Positions 17,924-26,185 of a stretch of DNA of 64,000 nucleotides are shown here, in pieces (position 1 is the first letter of the stretch; the number at the start of each line of letters is the position of its first letter). The position numbers were made by a program, and so were the translations under genes. The notes beneath the pieces were generated by a model that did not search any database, was not told the DNA's origin, and saw only the letters and a program-made list of their open reading frames with translations. The stretch lies in contig CAVTBX010000006.1 in assembly GCA_963733135.1 (NCBI GenBank), forward strand, positions 28,410-92,409, written 5' to 3'. This stretch comes from CAVTBX01 sp963733135 (GTDB lineage: Bacteria > Actinomycetota > Thermoleophilia > Gaiellales > Gaiellaceae).

Positions 17924-20404
17924 ATGGATTTCAACCGGCTCACGCTGAAATCCCAGGAGGCCGTCGCGGGCGCGCAGGAGCTCGCCCGCCGCACCGGCAA
18001 TCCCGAGGTCTATCCCGAGCATCTGACCCTCGCGCTCCTCGACCAGGAGCTGCCGCGTACGCTCGTCGAGCGAGCGGGCGCGTCCGTGCCCGACCTCCGA
18101 GCCAAGGCGGAGGCGGCCCTCGCGGCGAAACCGGCCGTCCAGGGCGGCGCCCAGCAGCCGCGCGTCTCGGCCGCGTTCTCGCGCGCCCTCGACGCTGCCG
18201 AGAAGGAGATGCGGAAGCTCGAAGACGACTACGTCTCGACCGAGCATCTGCTGCTCGCGCTCGAGCTCGTGCCGCGCGATGCGCTGCTCGACGCTCTCAC
18301 GAAGGTGCGTGGCTCCCAGCGCGTCACCTCGCAGGATCCGGAGGGCTCCTACCAGGCGCTCGAAAAGTTCGGCCGCGACCTCACCGAGGCCGCCGAGGAG
18401 GGCAAGCTCGACCCGGTCATCGGGCGCGACGAGGAGATCCGGCGAGTCATCCAGGTGCTCTCGCGCCGGACGAAGAACAACCCGGTGCTGATCGGCGATC
18501 CCGGGGTCGGCAAGACAGCGATCGCCGAGGGGCTCGCGCAGCGCATCGTCGCCGGAGACGTGCCCGAGGGTCTCAAGGGCAAGCGGGTCTGGGCGCTCGA
18601 CATCGGCTCGCTCCTCGCCGGCTCGAAGTACCGCGGCGAGTTCGAGGAGCGCCTCAAGGCCGTCCTCGGCGAGATCAAGGAGTCGGCCGGCGCGATCATC
18701 CTCTTCATCGACGAGCTCCACACGATCGTCGGGGCCGGAGCAGCCGAGGGCGCGGTCGACGCGGCCAACATGCTGAAGCCGCTGCTCGCTCGCGGTGAGC
18801 TCCGCTGTGTCGGCGCGACGACGCTCGACGAGTACCGAAAGCACGTCGAGAAGGACGCGGCGCTCGAGCGGCGCTTCCAGCCCGTCTTCGTCGGCGAGCC
18901 GTCCGTCGCAGACACGATCGCGATCCTGCGCGGCCTGAAGGAGCGCTACGAGGCCCACCACGGCGTGCGGATCCGGGACGCCGCGCTTGTGGCAGCGGCC
19001 GTGCTCTCCGACCGCTACATCTCGGACCGCCACCTTCCCGACAAGGCGATCGACCTGGTTGACGAGTCCGCGTCGCGCCTCCGCATGGAGATCGACTCCT
19101 CGCCGATCGAGCTCGACGAGGCCGACCGGCGTGTGCGCCAGCTCGAGATCGAGCTCGCGGCCATGAGCAAGGAGACGTCCGAGGTCAGGAAGCCCGTCGA
19201 GCGCGAGCTCGCCGAGGCGACGGAAGCCAGAAATGAGCTCGCCGGGCGCTGGGCGCGCGAGAAGGAGGCACTCGACCGGGTCAAGGAGATCACGCAGCGG
19301 ATCGACGACCTCCGAATGGAGGCCGAGCGGGCCGAACGTCAGGGCGACCTCCAGCGGGTCGCGGAGATCCGCTACGGCGAGCTGCCGCAGCTCGAGGCCG
19401 AGCTGGCCGAGCGCGCCGAGCCCGAGGAGGGGCCGATGGTGAAGGAAGAGGTGGACGAGGATGACGTCGCAGCCGTCGTCGCGCGCTGGACGGGCATCCC
19501 GGTCGACCGACTCCTCGAGGGCGAGACCGAGAAGCTGATCCACATGGAGGAACGTCTGCACGGGCGAGTCGTCGGACAGGACGAGGCCGTCGAGGCCGTC
19601 GCGAATGCGCTCCGGCGCGCGCGGACGGGGCTCCAGGACCCGAACCGGCCGATCGGCTCGTTCGTCTTCCTCGGCCCGACCGGCGTGGGAAAGACCGAGC
19701 TCGCACGCGCCCTCGCCGAGTTCATGTTCGACGACGAGCGGGCCATGGTCAGGCTCGACATGTCCGAATACCAGGAGCGGCACACGGTCGCCCGGCTCGT
19801 CGGCGCGCCGCCCGGCTACGTCGGCTACGAGGAGGGCGGTCAGCTCACCGAGGCTGTGCGTCGGCGCCCATACTCGGTCGTCCTACTCGACGAGATCGAG
19901 AAGGCGCACGCGGAGGTCTTCGACGTGCTGCTCCAGATCCTGGACGACGGGCGGCTGACCGACGGCCAGGGCCGTACGGTCGACTTCCGAAACGCGGTCG
20001 TGATCATGACGTCCAACGTCCGGTCGCCCGAGGAGATGCGAGCGATCTTCCGGCCCGAGTTCCTGAACCGGATCGACGAGATCGTCCAGTTCGAGGCGCT
20101 GAGCCGCGAGCAGCTCGGCGAGATCGTCGAGCTCCAGCTCCGGCAGCTTCGCGCGCGGCTCGCCGAGCGCGGCCTCGGGCTCGAGCTCACGGATGCCGCC
20201 AAGGAGGTCCTCACAGAGGCGGGTTGGGATCCGAGCTACGGCGCCCGGCCGCTCAAGCGCGCGATCCAGCGCCTGGTCGAGAACCCGCTCGCAGTCCGGC
20301 TCCTCGAGCGCGAGTTCACCGAGGGCGACACCGTCCAGGTCGACGCGCGCGACGGCGAGCTCGAGTTCGAGAAGGCCGACTCCCCGGAACCAGTTGCCGC
20401 CTAG
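17924..20404 (+). CDS. clpB: ATP-dependent disaggregase ClpB
   Basis: 826 residues. There is an N-terminal Clp repeat domain, then AAA domain 1 with Walker A GDPGVGKTA and Walker B IILFIDELH. A coiled-coil M domain (about residues 395-515) identifies ClpB rather than ClpC. AAA domain 2 has Walker A GPTGVGKTE and Walker B VVLLDEIEKA. It starts three bases after the hspR stop. One oddity: between TSN and FRPEFLNR only ten residues are present, where typical ClpB has nearly thirty. It refolds aggregates with DnaK, DnaJ and GrpE. Confidence 0.95.
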   Translation: MDFNRLTLKSQEAVAGAQELARRTGNPEVYPEHLTLALLDQELPRTLVERAGASVPDLRAKAEAALAAKPAVQGGAQQPRVSAAFSRALDAAEKEMRKLEDDYVSTEHLLLALELVPRDALLDALTKVRGSQRVTSQDPEGSYQALEKFGRDLTEAAEEGKLDPVIGRDEEIRRVIQVLSRRTKNNPVLIGDPGVGKTAIAEGLAQRIVAGDVPEGLKGKRVWALDIGSLLAGSKYRGEFEERLKAVLGEIKESAGAIILFIDELHTIVGAGAAEGAVDAANMLKPLLARGELRCVGATTLDEYRKHVEKDAALERRFQPVFVGEPSVADTIAILRGLKERYEAHHGVRIRDAALVAAAVLSDRYISDRHLPDKAIDLVDESASRLRMEIDSSPIELDEADRRVRQLEIELAAMSKETSEVRKPVERELAEATEARNELAGRWAREKEALDRVKEITQRIDDLRMEAERAERQGDLQRVAEIRYGELPQLEAELAERAEPEEGPMVKEEVDEDDVAAVVARWTGIPVDRLLEGETEKLIHMEERLHGRVVGQDEAVEAVANALRRARTGLQDPNRPIGSFVFLGPTGVGKTELARALAEFMFDDERAMVRLDMSEYQERHTVARLVGAPPGYVGYEEGGQLTEAVRRRPYSVVLLDEIEKAHAEVFDVLLQILDDGRLTDGQGRTVDFRNAVVIMTSNVRSPEEMRAIFRPEFLNRIDEIVQFEALSREQLGEIVELQLRQLRARLAERGLGLELTDAAKEVLTEAGWDPSYGARPLKRAIQRLVENPLAVRLLEREFTEGDTVQVDARDGELEFEKADSPEPVAA

Positions 20405-20447
20405 CCGACCTAGTAACAGTCTGTTGCTAAGTGGCGGGACCCGGGTC

Positions 20448-20978
20448 GTGACGGCGGTTGCGGCCAGCCCGGCGCACACGATGACGAAGCCGAGCCGCGA
20501 GGTGATCGCGCTCGTGGCCGGGCATGGCGTCGAGGGGGACGTCCACGCCGGCGCGACCGTCAAGCACCGCTCGCGCGTTCGCCGCGACGCGACGAGCCCG
20601 AACCTCCGCCAGGTGCACCTCATCCATGCCGAGCTTCACGACGAGCTCCGCGCCGCGGGCTTCGAGGTCGCACCTGGGCAGATGGGCGAGAACGTGACCA
20701 CGCGCGGGCTGAACCTCCTTGCGCTCCCCGCGGGTGCCCGGCTCCGGCTCGGCGAGGCTGCGATCCTCGAGGTGACCGGCCTCCGGAACCCGTGCGTCCA
20801 GCTCGACGGCATCCAGCCCGGCCTCATGGAGGCGACCCTCGACCGCGATCCCGACGGCAACCTCGTCCGAAAGACTGGCGTTATGAGCATCGTCGTCGAG
20901 GGCGGCGACGTTCGGCCGGGCGACGCAATCGAAGTCGAGCTTCCGCCGGAGCCGCACGCGCCGCTCCAGCCCGTCTAG
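20448..20978 (+). CDS. MOSC-domain protein
   Basis: 176 residues from GTG 20448, giving the usual N-terminus VTAVAASPAHTMTKP. Family features include GHGVEGDVHAG, VHLIHAELHDEL, GQMGENVTTRGLNLLAL, LRLGEAAILEVTGLRNPC and GVMSIVVEGG. The Cys in LRNPCVQLD is the residue proposed to hold sulfur or molybdopterin in MOSC proteins. These proteins handle sulfur or Moco in detoxifying and Moco-maturing systems. No partner genes are adjacent. The stop codon is the first part of the 163-bp palindrome that follows. Confidence 0.87.
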   Translation: MTAVAASPAHTMTKPSREVIALVAGHGVEGDVHAGATVKHRSRVRRDATSPNLRQVHLIHAELHDELRAAGFEVAPGQMGENVTTRGLNLLALPAGARLRLGEAAILEVTGLRNPCVQLDGIQPGLMEATLDRDPDGNLVRKTGVMSIVVEGGDVRPGDAIEVELPPEPHAPLQPV

Positions 20979-21139
20979 GAGGGTCTAGCGAAACAGCCGT
21001 TATGCCGGCTGGTCGTGCTGCTCGCCCCGAGCCGGCGTCCTCAGTCGCGCCCGTACCTCAGGTACGAGCGCTCCCTGCGTCCTTGGCTCGAAACGAGCAG
21101 CACGACCAGACAACGAAGACCGTTTCGCTAGACCCTCCT
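20977..21139. repeat. 163-bp imperfect palindrome, family 1, copy B
   Basis: Starts AGGAGGGTCTAGCGAAAC (20977-20994) and ends with its perfect 18-bp reverse complement (21122-21139). The interior matches the reverse complement of copy A (5925-6087) over nearly its whole length, including CGTCCTCAGTCGCGCCCGTAC. Differences in the arms are paired: TCTAGCG/CGCTAGA here against TTTGGCG/CGCCAAA in copy A. It separates two plus-strand genes, and the MOSC TAG stop lies at its tip. Confidence 0.88.
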
Positions 21140-21172
21140 AACGGGCCGTTCCTCGCGGGTAGCGTTCGAGCC

Positions 21173-21871
21173 GTGGCGCACCACATCGACAAGCCGCTCG
21201 GCTTGAGCGAGGTCCTGGCCGAGACCATTCGCCTCTACGGCGAGCGCCTGGCGGGCGCGTTCGGGCTCGGGCTCGTCTACACGGCCGCGACTGCGGTGGG
21301 AGCGCTCAGCAGCGCGATCGGGATCATCGTCGCCTCGCTCGGCTTCGGCCTGGTTCTCGCGGCTACGGCACGCCTCGCAGCCGGTGACAGCTTCGTGGAG
21401 GCGTGGAAGCAGGTCGCGGTCCGGCTCCCGACCCTCGTCGTCTTGAGCGGCGCCGTCGCCGTGCCCTTCGTGATCGCGGCGAGCTACCTCCTCCTGATCA
21501 TCATCGGGGCGGCCTGGCTCGCTCTGGCGGGCTTTGCGATACCGGTCGCGATGCTCGAGCGCGAGGCGGAGGGTCAGCCGTGGCACGCTCGCATCGGCTA
21601 CGCGTTCGAGCGCTCCGTGCGGCTCGCCCGAACCGATTACCTCCACGCGCTCGGTGTGAACGCAGCGCTTGCCCTGATCTATCTCCTCGTAGGCGTCCTG
21701 CTCGCGGCGCTCCTGCGCGGCTTCGCGGACAACAGCCAGCTCGTGGCGACGCTCCTCACGCAGGTCGTGCTAGCGCCCTTCTTCTTCCTCGGCCTCTCCG
21801 TCCTCTACTTCGAGCAGCGGATGCGCGCGGTGGCCGAGACGCCGCAGGCGACTCAGATCGCCGACCGGTAA
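21173..21871 (+). CDS. Integral membrane protein, function unknown
   Basis: 232 residues from GTG 21173. Five to six hydrophobic stretches (about 20-60, 85-125, 155-185, 195-220) are seen, and a conserved-looking amphipathic start LGLSEVLAETIRLYGERL. This pattern is that of the glycerophosphoryl diester phosphodiesterase membrane domain or DUF975-like group of small polytopic proteins, but no diagnostic motif is present. It is preceded by the 163-bp palindrome, so it probably has its own promoter. Function not assigned. Confidence 0.6.
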   Translation: MAHHIDKPLGLSEVLAETIRLYGERLAGAFGLGLVYTAATAVGALSSAIGIIVASLGFGLVLAATARLAAGDSFVEAWKQVAVRLPTLVVLSGAVAVPFVIAASYLLLIIIGAAWLALAGFAIPVAMLEREAEGQPWHARIGYAFERSVRLARTDYLHALGVNAALALIYLLVGVLLAALLRGFADNSQLVATLLTQVVLAPFFFLGLSVLYFEQRMRAVAETPQATQIADR

Positions 21872-21909
21872 GGGATAAGCTCCGCCTCCCAACTATGGAG
21901 GAGGCGCCG

Positions 21910-22200
21910 GTGCCGACCTACATCATGCTGAGCACGCTGAGCGACCAGGGTCTTCAGACTCTGCGCGCCAATCCGGCCCGCCTGAAGGAAGTCAACCGCG
22001 ACGTCGAGGAGCTCGGCGCGCGCGTCCTCAACCAGTGGTTCATGCTCGGCCCGTTCGACTTCGTGAACGTGGTCGAGGCTCCGGACGGCGCCACGGTGGC
22101 CAAGGTCTCGGTCGCCCTCGGGGCCCGCGGCTCGATCAAGCAGCTCCAGACGTACGAGATGCTCGACGTCGACGACTTCCTGGGCCTCCTCGAGAGCTAG
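21910..22200 (+). CDS. GYD-domain protein
   Basis: 96 residues from GTG 21910, chosen because GGAGGAGG (21897-21904) stands five bases before it; the ATG at 21895 lies on the other side of that site. The sequence opens VPTYIMLSTLSDQGLQTLRANPARLKEV and has FMLGPFDFVNVVEAPD, the usual GYD/DUF1330-like alpha-beta fold. Family members are small oligomeric proteins of unknown role. The last codon is followed within three bases by a 73-residue gene. Confidence 0.8.
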   Translation: MPTYIMLSTLSDQGLQTLRANPARLKEVNRDVEELGARVLNQWFMLGPFDFVNVVEAPDGATVAKVSVALGARGSIKQLQTYEMLDVDDFLGLLES

Positions 22201-22202
22201 TT

Positions 22203-22424
22203 GTGCCCGACCCGGCCGAGCTGCCGGACTGGGTGCGCGCTGAGGTCTCGGGCTGGCCGGAGGATGCCTGGGGCGTCCATCAGGCCCGCTTGCTCCTTCG
22301 GGACGGACGGGTGCTCGAGCCCGTCGCGATCCTGCCGAGCGGCGAGGTTGTCGGCTGGGGTCAGGCCGGCTCGGCCGAGTTCGAGGCCGAGGACGTCGTG
22401 GCGATCGAGCGCGTCGACCGCTAG
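22203..22424 (+). CDS. Small conserved hypothetical protein
   Basis: 73 residues from GTG 22203, two bases after the stop of the GYD gene, so the pair is probably one transcript. The sequence is Trp-rich and soluble (DWVRAEVSGWPEDAWGVHQARLLLRDGR). No known domain is recognised. Codon use and third-position GC match the neighbours, which supports it being real. It converges on the P460-like gene, eight bases from its stop. Confidence 0.5.
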   Translation: MPDPAELPDWVRAEVSGWPEDAWGVHQARLLLRDGRVLEPVAILPSGEVVGWGQAGSAEFEAEDVVAIERVDR

Positions 22425-22432
22425 CCGAGCGG

Positions 22433-23002
22433 CTACTCCGCCAGGACCCAGACGTAGTCGGCCTGCTCGGCGCCCATGTGGCACGTCCAGCAGACCGAGT
22501 CGCGCGCCAGCTCCGTGAACGGTTCGCCGGGGCTGTCGCGTACGTACTCCACGAACATCCAGTCGTTGTGCGCCGGGTCGGCCGCCTCGATCTTCCGCAT
22601 CGTGGCGATGAGCCCGATGAAGTCGGCGTCGGGCCGCCGCGCGTGCTTGACGATCACAGTGCCGTTCGGGAAGAGGCCGCCGCGGCGCTCCTTCGACGCG
22701 AACACATCCTTCGTGCCGAGATGCGGATCCGAGTCGCGCGGCGGGATGTCCGTCGCGAGAGTCGCCCACTCCGTGTAGCCGGCGGTGAAGCGCGGGAGGC
22801 CTGGGAGCGGCTTCGGCTTCTCAGGCGGCGCGTCGTTCGTTGTCGTGTCGGCCTCCTCCTCGGTGGTCGTCGGTTCCTCTTCGGTGGTTGCAGGCTCGCC
22901 CGTCTCGGTCGGAGCCGGCTCGGACACGGCCGCGGGCTCGTCGGAGCCGCCACAGGCTGCGAGCGCGAGGACGAGGACGGCCAGAAGCGCCAGGCGCGCC
23001 AT
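22433..23002 (-). CDS. Lipoprotein with cytochrome P460-like domain
   Basis: 189 residues. The signal peptide ends in a lipobox (LALAACGG, Cys at 17), so the protein is membrane-anchored outside the cell. A Thr/Glu-rich linker (residues about 25-60) leads to a domain with GYTEWATLATDI, KDVFASKERRGGLFPNGTVIVKHARR and DWMFVEYV, all typical of cytochrome P460. A single haem-attachment motif CWTCH lies near the C-terminus. Classical P460 enzymes oxidise hydroxylamine and have a Lys-haem crosslink; many relatives only bind haem, so no reaction is claimed. Confidence 0.78.
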   Translation of the reverse strand: MARLALLAVLVLALAACGGSDEPAAVSEPAPTETGEPATTEEEPTTTEEEADTTTNDAPPEKPKPLPGLPRFTAGYTEWATLATDIPPRDSDPHLGTKDVFASKERRGGLFPNGTVIVKHARRPDADFIGLIATMRKIEAADPAHNDWMFVEYVRDSPGEPFTELARDSVCWTCHMGAEQADYVWVLAE

Positions 23003-23031
23003 GCCCTTCAGTGTGCGGACCGCCCTAGGCG

Positions 23032-23640
23032 TTACGCAAGCCAGGACGGGATCCGCACGTGAAGGTGGTTGTCGTGGTGCGGCAGGATCTCGACAACTCC
23101 CGGTGGGCCGCGGAGCCTCGTCCCTGGGCCAACGAACACCTTCTCCGCGCCCGCTCGCACGAAGCGATCGACGAGCTCCTGTGCGAGGCCGAGATTCACT
23201 TGGCCGGCGTGCTTCGGCGGACGCTCACGCCGGTCGCGGCGTGGGTAGTAGACGTCCACATCGAGGCCGTTCTGGTGGGAGACGTGGCCCGGCCCGCCCC
23301 ATTCAGGCCCGAAGGAGCCGCCGCGTGGACGCGACAGGTCTCCGACTCCGACGCGCGGCGCGCCCGGGTGCGCTGCCGTGAATCCCCGGATGACGCGAAG
23401 GACGATCCGAACGAGGCCGTCGGCGCCGTTCCGCCTCCAGCCGGGGCTCGGGGAGACGTGCTCGAGCGGATCCCACGTGAAGAGCGTCGGGCTCTCGGCC
23501 GGAAGGCGAACGCCTTTCAGGAGCCGCCCGCCGGTCGGCAAGCCGAGCGCGACCGAGTCCCGCCAGCGAACCACGATCGCGGGCGGATCTGGCGGCGGAT
23601 CGGGCGGCGGCTCCGGCGGGCCGGTCGGGAGAGCGAGCAT
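23032..23640 (-). CDS. Penicillin-insensitive murein endopeptidase-like (M74) hydrolase
   Basis: 202 residues from the ATG at 23640. The metal-site motifs of the MepA family are visible: SHQNGLDVDVYY (His then Asp) and NHLHVRI (HxH) near the C-terminus. A proline-rich stretch (TGPPEPPPDPPPDPP) follows the start and no classical signal peptide is seen. It would cut D-alanyl-meso-DAP crosslinks in peptidoglycan. It is divergent from a zinc carboxypeptidase, 52 bases away, and both could serve wall turnover. A longer reading frame upstream overlaps that gene and is rejected. Confidence 0.75.
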   Translation of the reverse strand: MLALPTGPPEPPPDPPPDPPAIVVRWRDSVALGLPTGGRLLKGVRLPAESPTLFTWDPLEHVSPSPGWRRNGADGLVRIVLRVIRGFTAAHPGAPRVGVGDLSRPRGGSFGPEWGGPGHVSHQNGLDVDVYYPRRDRRERPPKHAGQVNLGLAQELVDRFVRAGAEKVFVGPGTRLRGPPGVVEILPHHDNHLHVRIPSWLA

Positions 23641-23692
23641 AGGGCGGGTACGGAGGACCCGCGGGTCTGGGTCCCTCGTACATGATGGCGAC

Positions 23693-24370
23693 GTGGTCTT
23701 CGCCGATGCGGCACCACCACCGCCTCCTGTGCCCGTCGTCGCCGCCAGGGTCGTCGGGCACTCGGTGCAGGGGCGGCCGATCCGGCTCCTCGAGCGCGGC
23801 AACTCCGAGAGCCGGCGGGTCGTCCTCGTCGTCGGATGCATCCACGGCAACGAATGTTCCGGCCTCGCGGTCACGCGACGGCTCGCGCGGAGCGACCCTC
23901 GCGGCTTCCGGCTCCTGATCCTCCCGGTCCTGAACCCGGACGGCCGGCGAGCCAAGACCCGTCAGAACGCGCGCGGGGTCGACCTGAACCGGAACTTCCC
24001 CGCACGCTGGCGCGCGAGTGGTCAGCGCTGGGATCCCGAGTACCCGGGCCCGCGGCCGCTGTCCGAGCCCGAGTCCCGGATTGCCCGGCGGATCGTGCTG
24101 CGCCTTAGGCCCGACGTGACGATCTGGTACCACCAGCCGCAGGCGCTCGTGCGCGCATGGGGAAGGAGCCGGAGCGCCGCTCGCCGCTACGCGCGGGACG
24201 CCGGGGCGAGCTATCAGAGCATCCTCTGGCCGAACGGCTCCGCGCCTCGCTGGCAGAACACGCGCTTCGAGCGTGGCTCGGCCTTCGTGGTCGAGTTACG
24301 GGCCGGGCCGCTTCCCGCGCGTGCCGCCCGGGCTCACGCTCGCGCCGTGCGCGCGCTCGGTCGCCGCTAG
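23693..24370 (+). CDS. M14-family zinc carboxypeptidase
   Basis: 225 residues from GTG 23693. The zinc motif HGNE is in VVGCIHGNECSG, the substrate motif is DLNRNFP, and the catalytic Glu is likely in AFVVELRAG. The third zinc ligand would be His in WYHQPQ. The size suits the short bacterial M14 enzymes that trim murein peptides (Mpl/MpaA-like). No signal peptide is found with this start, so action in the cytoplasm on recycled muropeptides is possible. The start is uncertain because the upstream frame stays open. Confidence 0.75.
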   Translation: MVFADAAPPPPPVPVVAARVVGHSVQGRPIRLLERGNSESRRVVLVVGCIHGNECSGLAVTRRLARSDPRGFRLLILPVLNPDGRRAKTRQNARGVDLNRNFPARWRASGQRWDPEYPGPRPLSEPESRIARRIVLRLRPDVTIWYHQPQALVRAWGRSRSAARRYARDAGASYQSILWPNGSAPRWQNTRFERGSAFVVELRAGPLPARAARAHARAVRALGRR

Positions 24371-25273
24371 CTAGGCCAGCTCTGCGTACGCGACCGCGAT
24401 CTCGGCGGCCGCCGCGGCGTTGTCGGCGATGAGTCGCCGGTTCGCCTCCACAGTTTGCCCGCCGCTCGCCTGGTGCAGGTGCGCGAGGACGAACGGCGTC
24501 ACGTCCTGCCCGCCGATTCTGCGACGACGCGCCTCGGCGACCGCCTCTTCGATCAGCGGCTCGACGTCGAGGCTTTCCGCCGGCGGGTTCGCGACGACGA
24601 CCCCGGAATGCCGGCCGAGCCGCCAGTGCATGGACGCGATCCGCGCTGCCTCCGCCGCCGACTCCACGCGGGCCGAGACGGGTGGGCCGCCCTCGGCCTT
24701 GTAGAAGAGCGGCACGGTGTCCGTGCGAAGCCCGAGCACGGGTACGCCGAGCGTCTCGAGAAGCTCCATGGTCGCGCGGACGTCAAGGAGGGACTTCGCA
24801 CCGGACGCTACGACGACAGCCTGTGTCCGGGCGATCTCGCCGAGATCCGCAGAGATATCGAGCGTCTCGGTGAAGCCTCTGTGGACGCCGCCGAGGCCGC
24901 CTGTGCCCATGAAGCCGATGCCGGCTGCGCGGCAGACCGCGAGCGTGCCGCCGATCGTGGTGGCTCCGAGCGTGCCGTGGACGAGGGCGGCCGCGAGGTC
25001 GCGGGGGCCAGCCTTAACGGCGTCGTCGCCGGCTTCGGCGAAGCGCTCGAGATCCTGCTGATCGAGCCCCACCCGGATCTCGCCGTCGACGACGCCGATC
25101 GTCGCAGGAACAGCGCCCGCCTCCTCGACCCGCCGTTCACAGTCGACCGCCACATCGAATCCCTGTCTTGCTGGGAAGCCGTGCGAGACGAGCGTCGTCT
25201 CGAGCGCGACGACTGCCCGGCGCGACTGAAGGGCGTCTGCGACGACGGGCGAGATGCGGAGCAGGTCGGTCAC
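24371..25273 (-). CDS. psuG: Pseudouridine-5'-phosphate glycosidase
   Basis: 300 residues, full length. Conserved stretches include VVALETTLVSHGFP near the start, ATIGVVDGEIRVGL, GATTIGGTLAVCRAAGI, FMGTGGLGGVHRG and VVASGAKSLLDV. The enzyme splits pseudouridine 5'-phosphate to uracil and ribose 5-phosphate. It overlaps the upstream kinase gene by four bases, which reproduces the psuK-psuG pair used to recycle pseudouridine from RNA turnover. Confidence 0.93.
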   Translation of the reverse strand: MTDLLRISPVVADALQSRRAVVALETTLVSHGFPARQGFDVAVDCERRVEEAGAVPATIGVVDGEIRVGLDQQDLERFAEAGDDAVKAGPRDLAAALVHGTLGATTIGGTLAVCRAAGIGFMGTGGLGGVHRGFTETLDISADLGEIARTQAVVVASGAKSLLDVRATMELLETLGVPVLGLRTDTVPLFYKAEGGPPVSARVESAAEAARIASMHWRLGRHSGVVVANPPAESLDVEPLIEEAVAEARRRRIGGQDVTPFVLAHLHQASGGQTVEANRRLIADNAAAAAEIAVAYAELA

Positions 25274-26079
25274 GGAACCGCCCCCATCCTCGCAACGCAG
25301 CGGGCAGCCGCGGCGAGACCCGCCTCGGCGCCGCCGAGCAGGAACCCGGCGGCGAACGCGTCACCGGCCCCCGTCGTGTCGACGACGTCGGCCAGCTCGG
25401 CGGGGTGGTCGAGCGTCTCGGCACGGGTGTGGACGCTGCAGCCGCGGGCTCCCCGCTTCACGACCACCGTCGGCGCGTCCACCTGGCCGAAGAGCTCCGC
25501 CTCGGCCTCGTTCGCCAGCACGACGTCCGGCTCGAGCTCGGCGACGGTATGGCGGAGCTCGGCGCCGCCGGTGGCGAGGATCGCTGCCGACGAGAGGTCG
25601 AGGCTGATCCTCGCTCCCGCCCGGCGCGCTGTGCTCGTCGCAGCGAGAGCCGTCGCGCGGATCGGCTCTTCCACCAGGCTGTATGCGGAAATGTGGAGCG
25701 TCTCGCAGCCGTCGAGCCAGGCCGGGTCGAGGTCGTCCGGCGCGAAGTCGATCGAGACGCCGCGGTCGGTCAGCATCGTCCGGCGGGCGTCCGGCGATGC
25801 GATCGAGACCACGGCACCCGTTGAGCCGTCCCGCACCGGGCCTGCCACCTCGACGCCACGGCGTGTCAGCTCCTCGCTGAGGAGTCTCCCCGCCGTGTCG
25901 TCGGCACGGCGTGCGAGGAGCCGGGCGCGGCCGCCGAGCTCCGCCGTCCAGGCCGTGACGTTGGACGCTTGGCCACCGAGACCGACCCACGTGCGCCCGT
26001 AGGTGTCGGTGTCGGCCGCGATCGGGTCGTCGAGTCGGACGACCACGTCGAGCAGGAGATCTCCGAGCGCACAGATCAT
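25270..26079 (-). CDS. psuK: PfkB-family kinase, probable pseudouridine kinase
   Basis: 269 residues. It opens with ICALGDLLLDVVVRLDDP and has WVGLGGQASNVTAWTAELG, the PfkB substrate motif. The C-terminal signature DTTGAGDAFAAGFLLGG contains the catalytic Asp. Ribokinase-family substrate cannot be told from sequence alone, but the four-base overlap with psuG makes pseudouridine the likely one. The upstream gap holds an 82-bp palindrome that could control the operon. Confidence 0.85.
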   Translation of the reverse strand: MICALGDLLLDVVVRLDDPIAADTDTYGRTWVGLGGQASNVTAWTAELGGRARLLARRADDTAGRLLSEELTRRGVEVAGPVRDGSTGAVVSIASPDARRTMLTDRGVSIDFAPDDLDPAWLDGCETLHISAYSLVEEPIRATALAATSTARRAGARISLDLSSAAILATGGAELRHTVAELEPDVVLANEAEAELFGQVDAPTVVVKRGARGCSVHTRAETLDHPAELADVVDTTGAGDAFAAGFLLGGAEAGLAAAARCVARMGAVP

Positions 26080-26084
26080 CGGTT

Positions 26085-26166
26085 CGAGATGGTTGATCGG
26101 TAATTGGGGCGCTGTCGGGGATGGGCCACCAACCGGCGGTGCCGGAACTGCCGGTCAACCATCTCG
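26085..26166. repeat. 82-bp imperfect palindrome in a divergent promoter region
   Basis: CGAGATGGTTGA (26085-26096) pairs exactly with TCAACCATCTCG (26155-26166). The next 25 bases inward continue to pair with scattered mismatches. It lies between the start of psuK (minus) and the start of a 69-residue gene (plus), immediately upstream of that gene's TACAAT box. It may be an operator or another palindromic element family. Confidence 0.7.
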
Positions 26167-26173
26167 GCGACCC

Positions 26174-26179
26174 TACAAT
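26174..26179 (+). promoter_or_regulatory. -10 box TACAAT of a leaderless gene
   Basis: TACAAT matches five of six consensus bases. The GTG start at 26186 is six bases downstream, so the transcript would begin with the start codon. The -35 region overlaps the right arm of the 82-bp palindrome. Confidence 0.5.
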
Positions 26180-26185
26180 CGACGC

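Noticed and set aside
17900..19783. A 627-residue open frame on the minus strand across clpB
   Set aside because: Antisense shadow with repetitive Leu/Asp/Arg composition and no motif; clpB is certain.
20405..20447. TAGTAACAGTCTGTTGCTA as an operator or attachment site
   Set aside because: A short imperfect palindrome after clpB with two mismatches and no partner; more likely part of a weak terminator.
23378..23692. N-terminal extension of the M14 carboxypeptidase
   Set aside because: It overlaps the divergent murein endopeptidase gene and is Arg/Ser/Gly-rich without a signal peptide.
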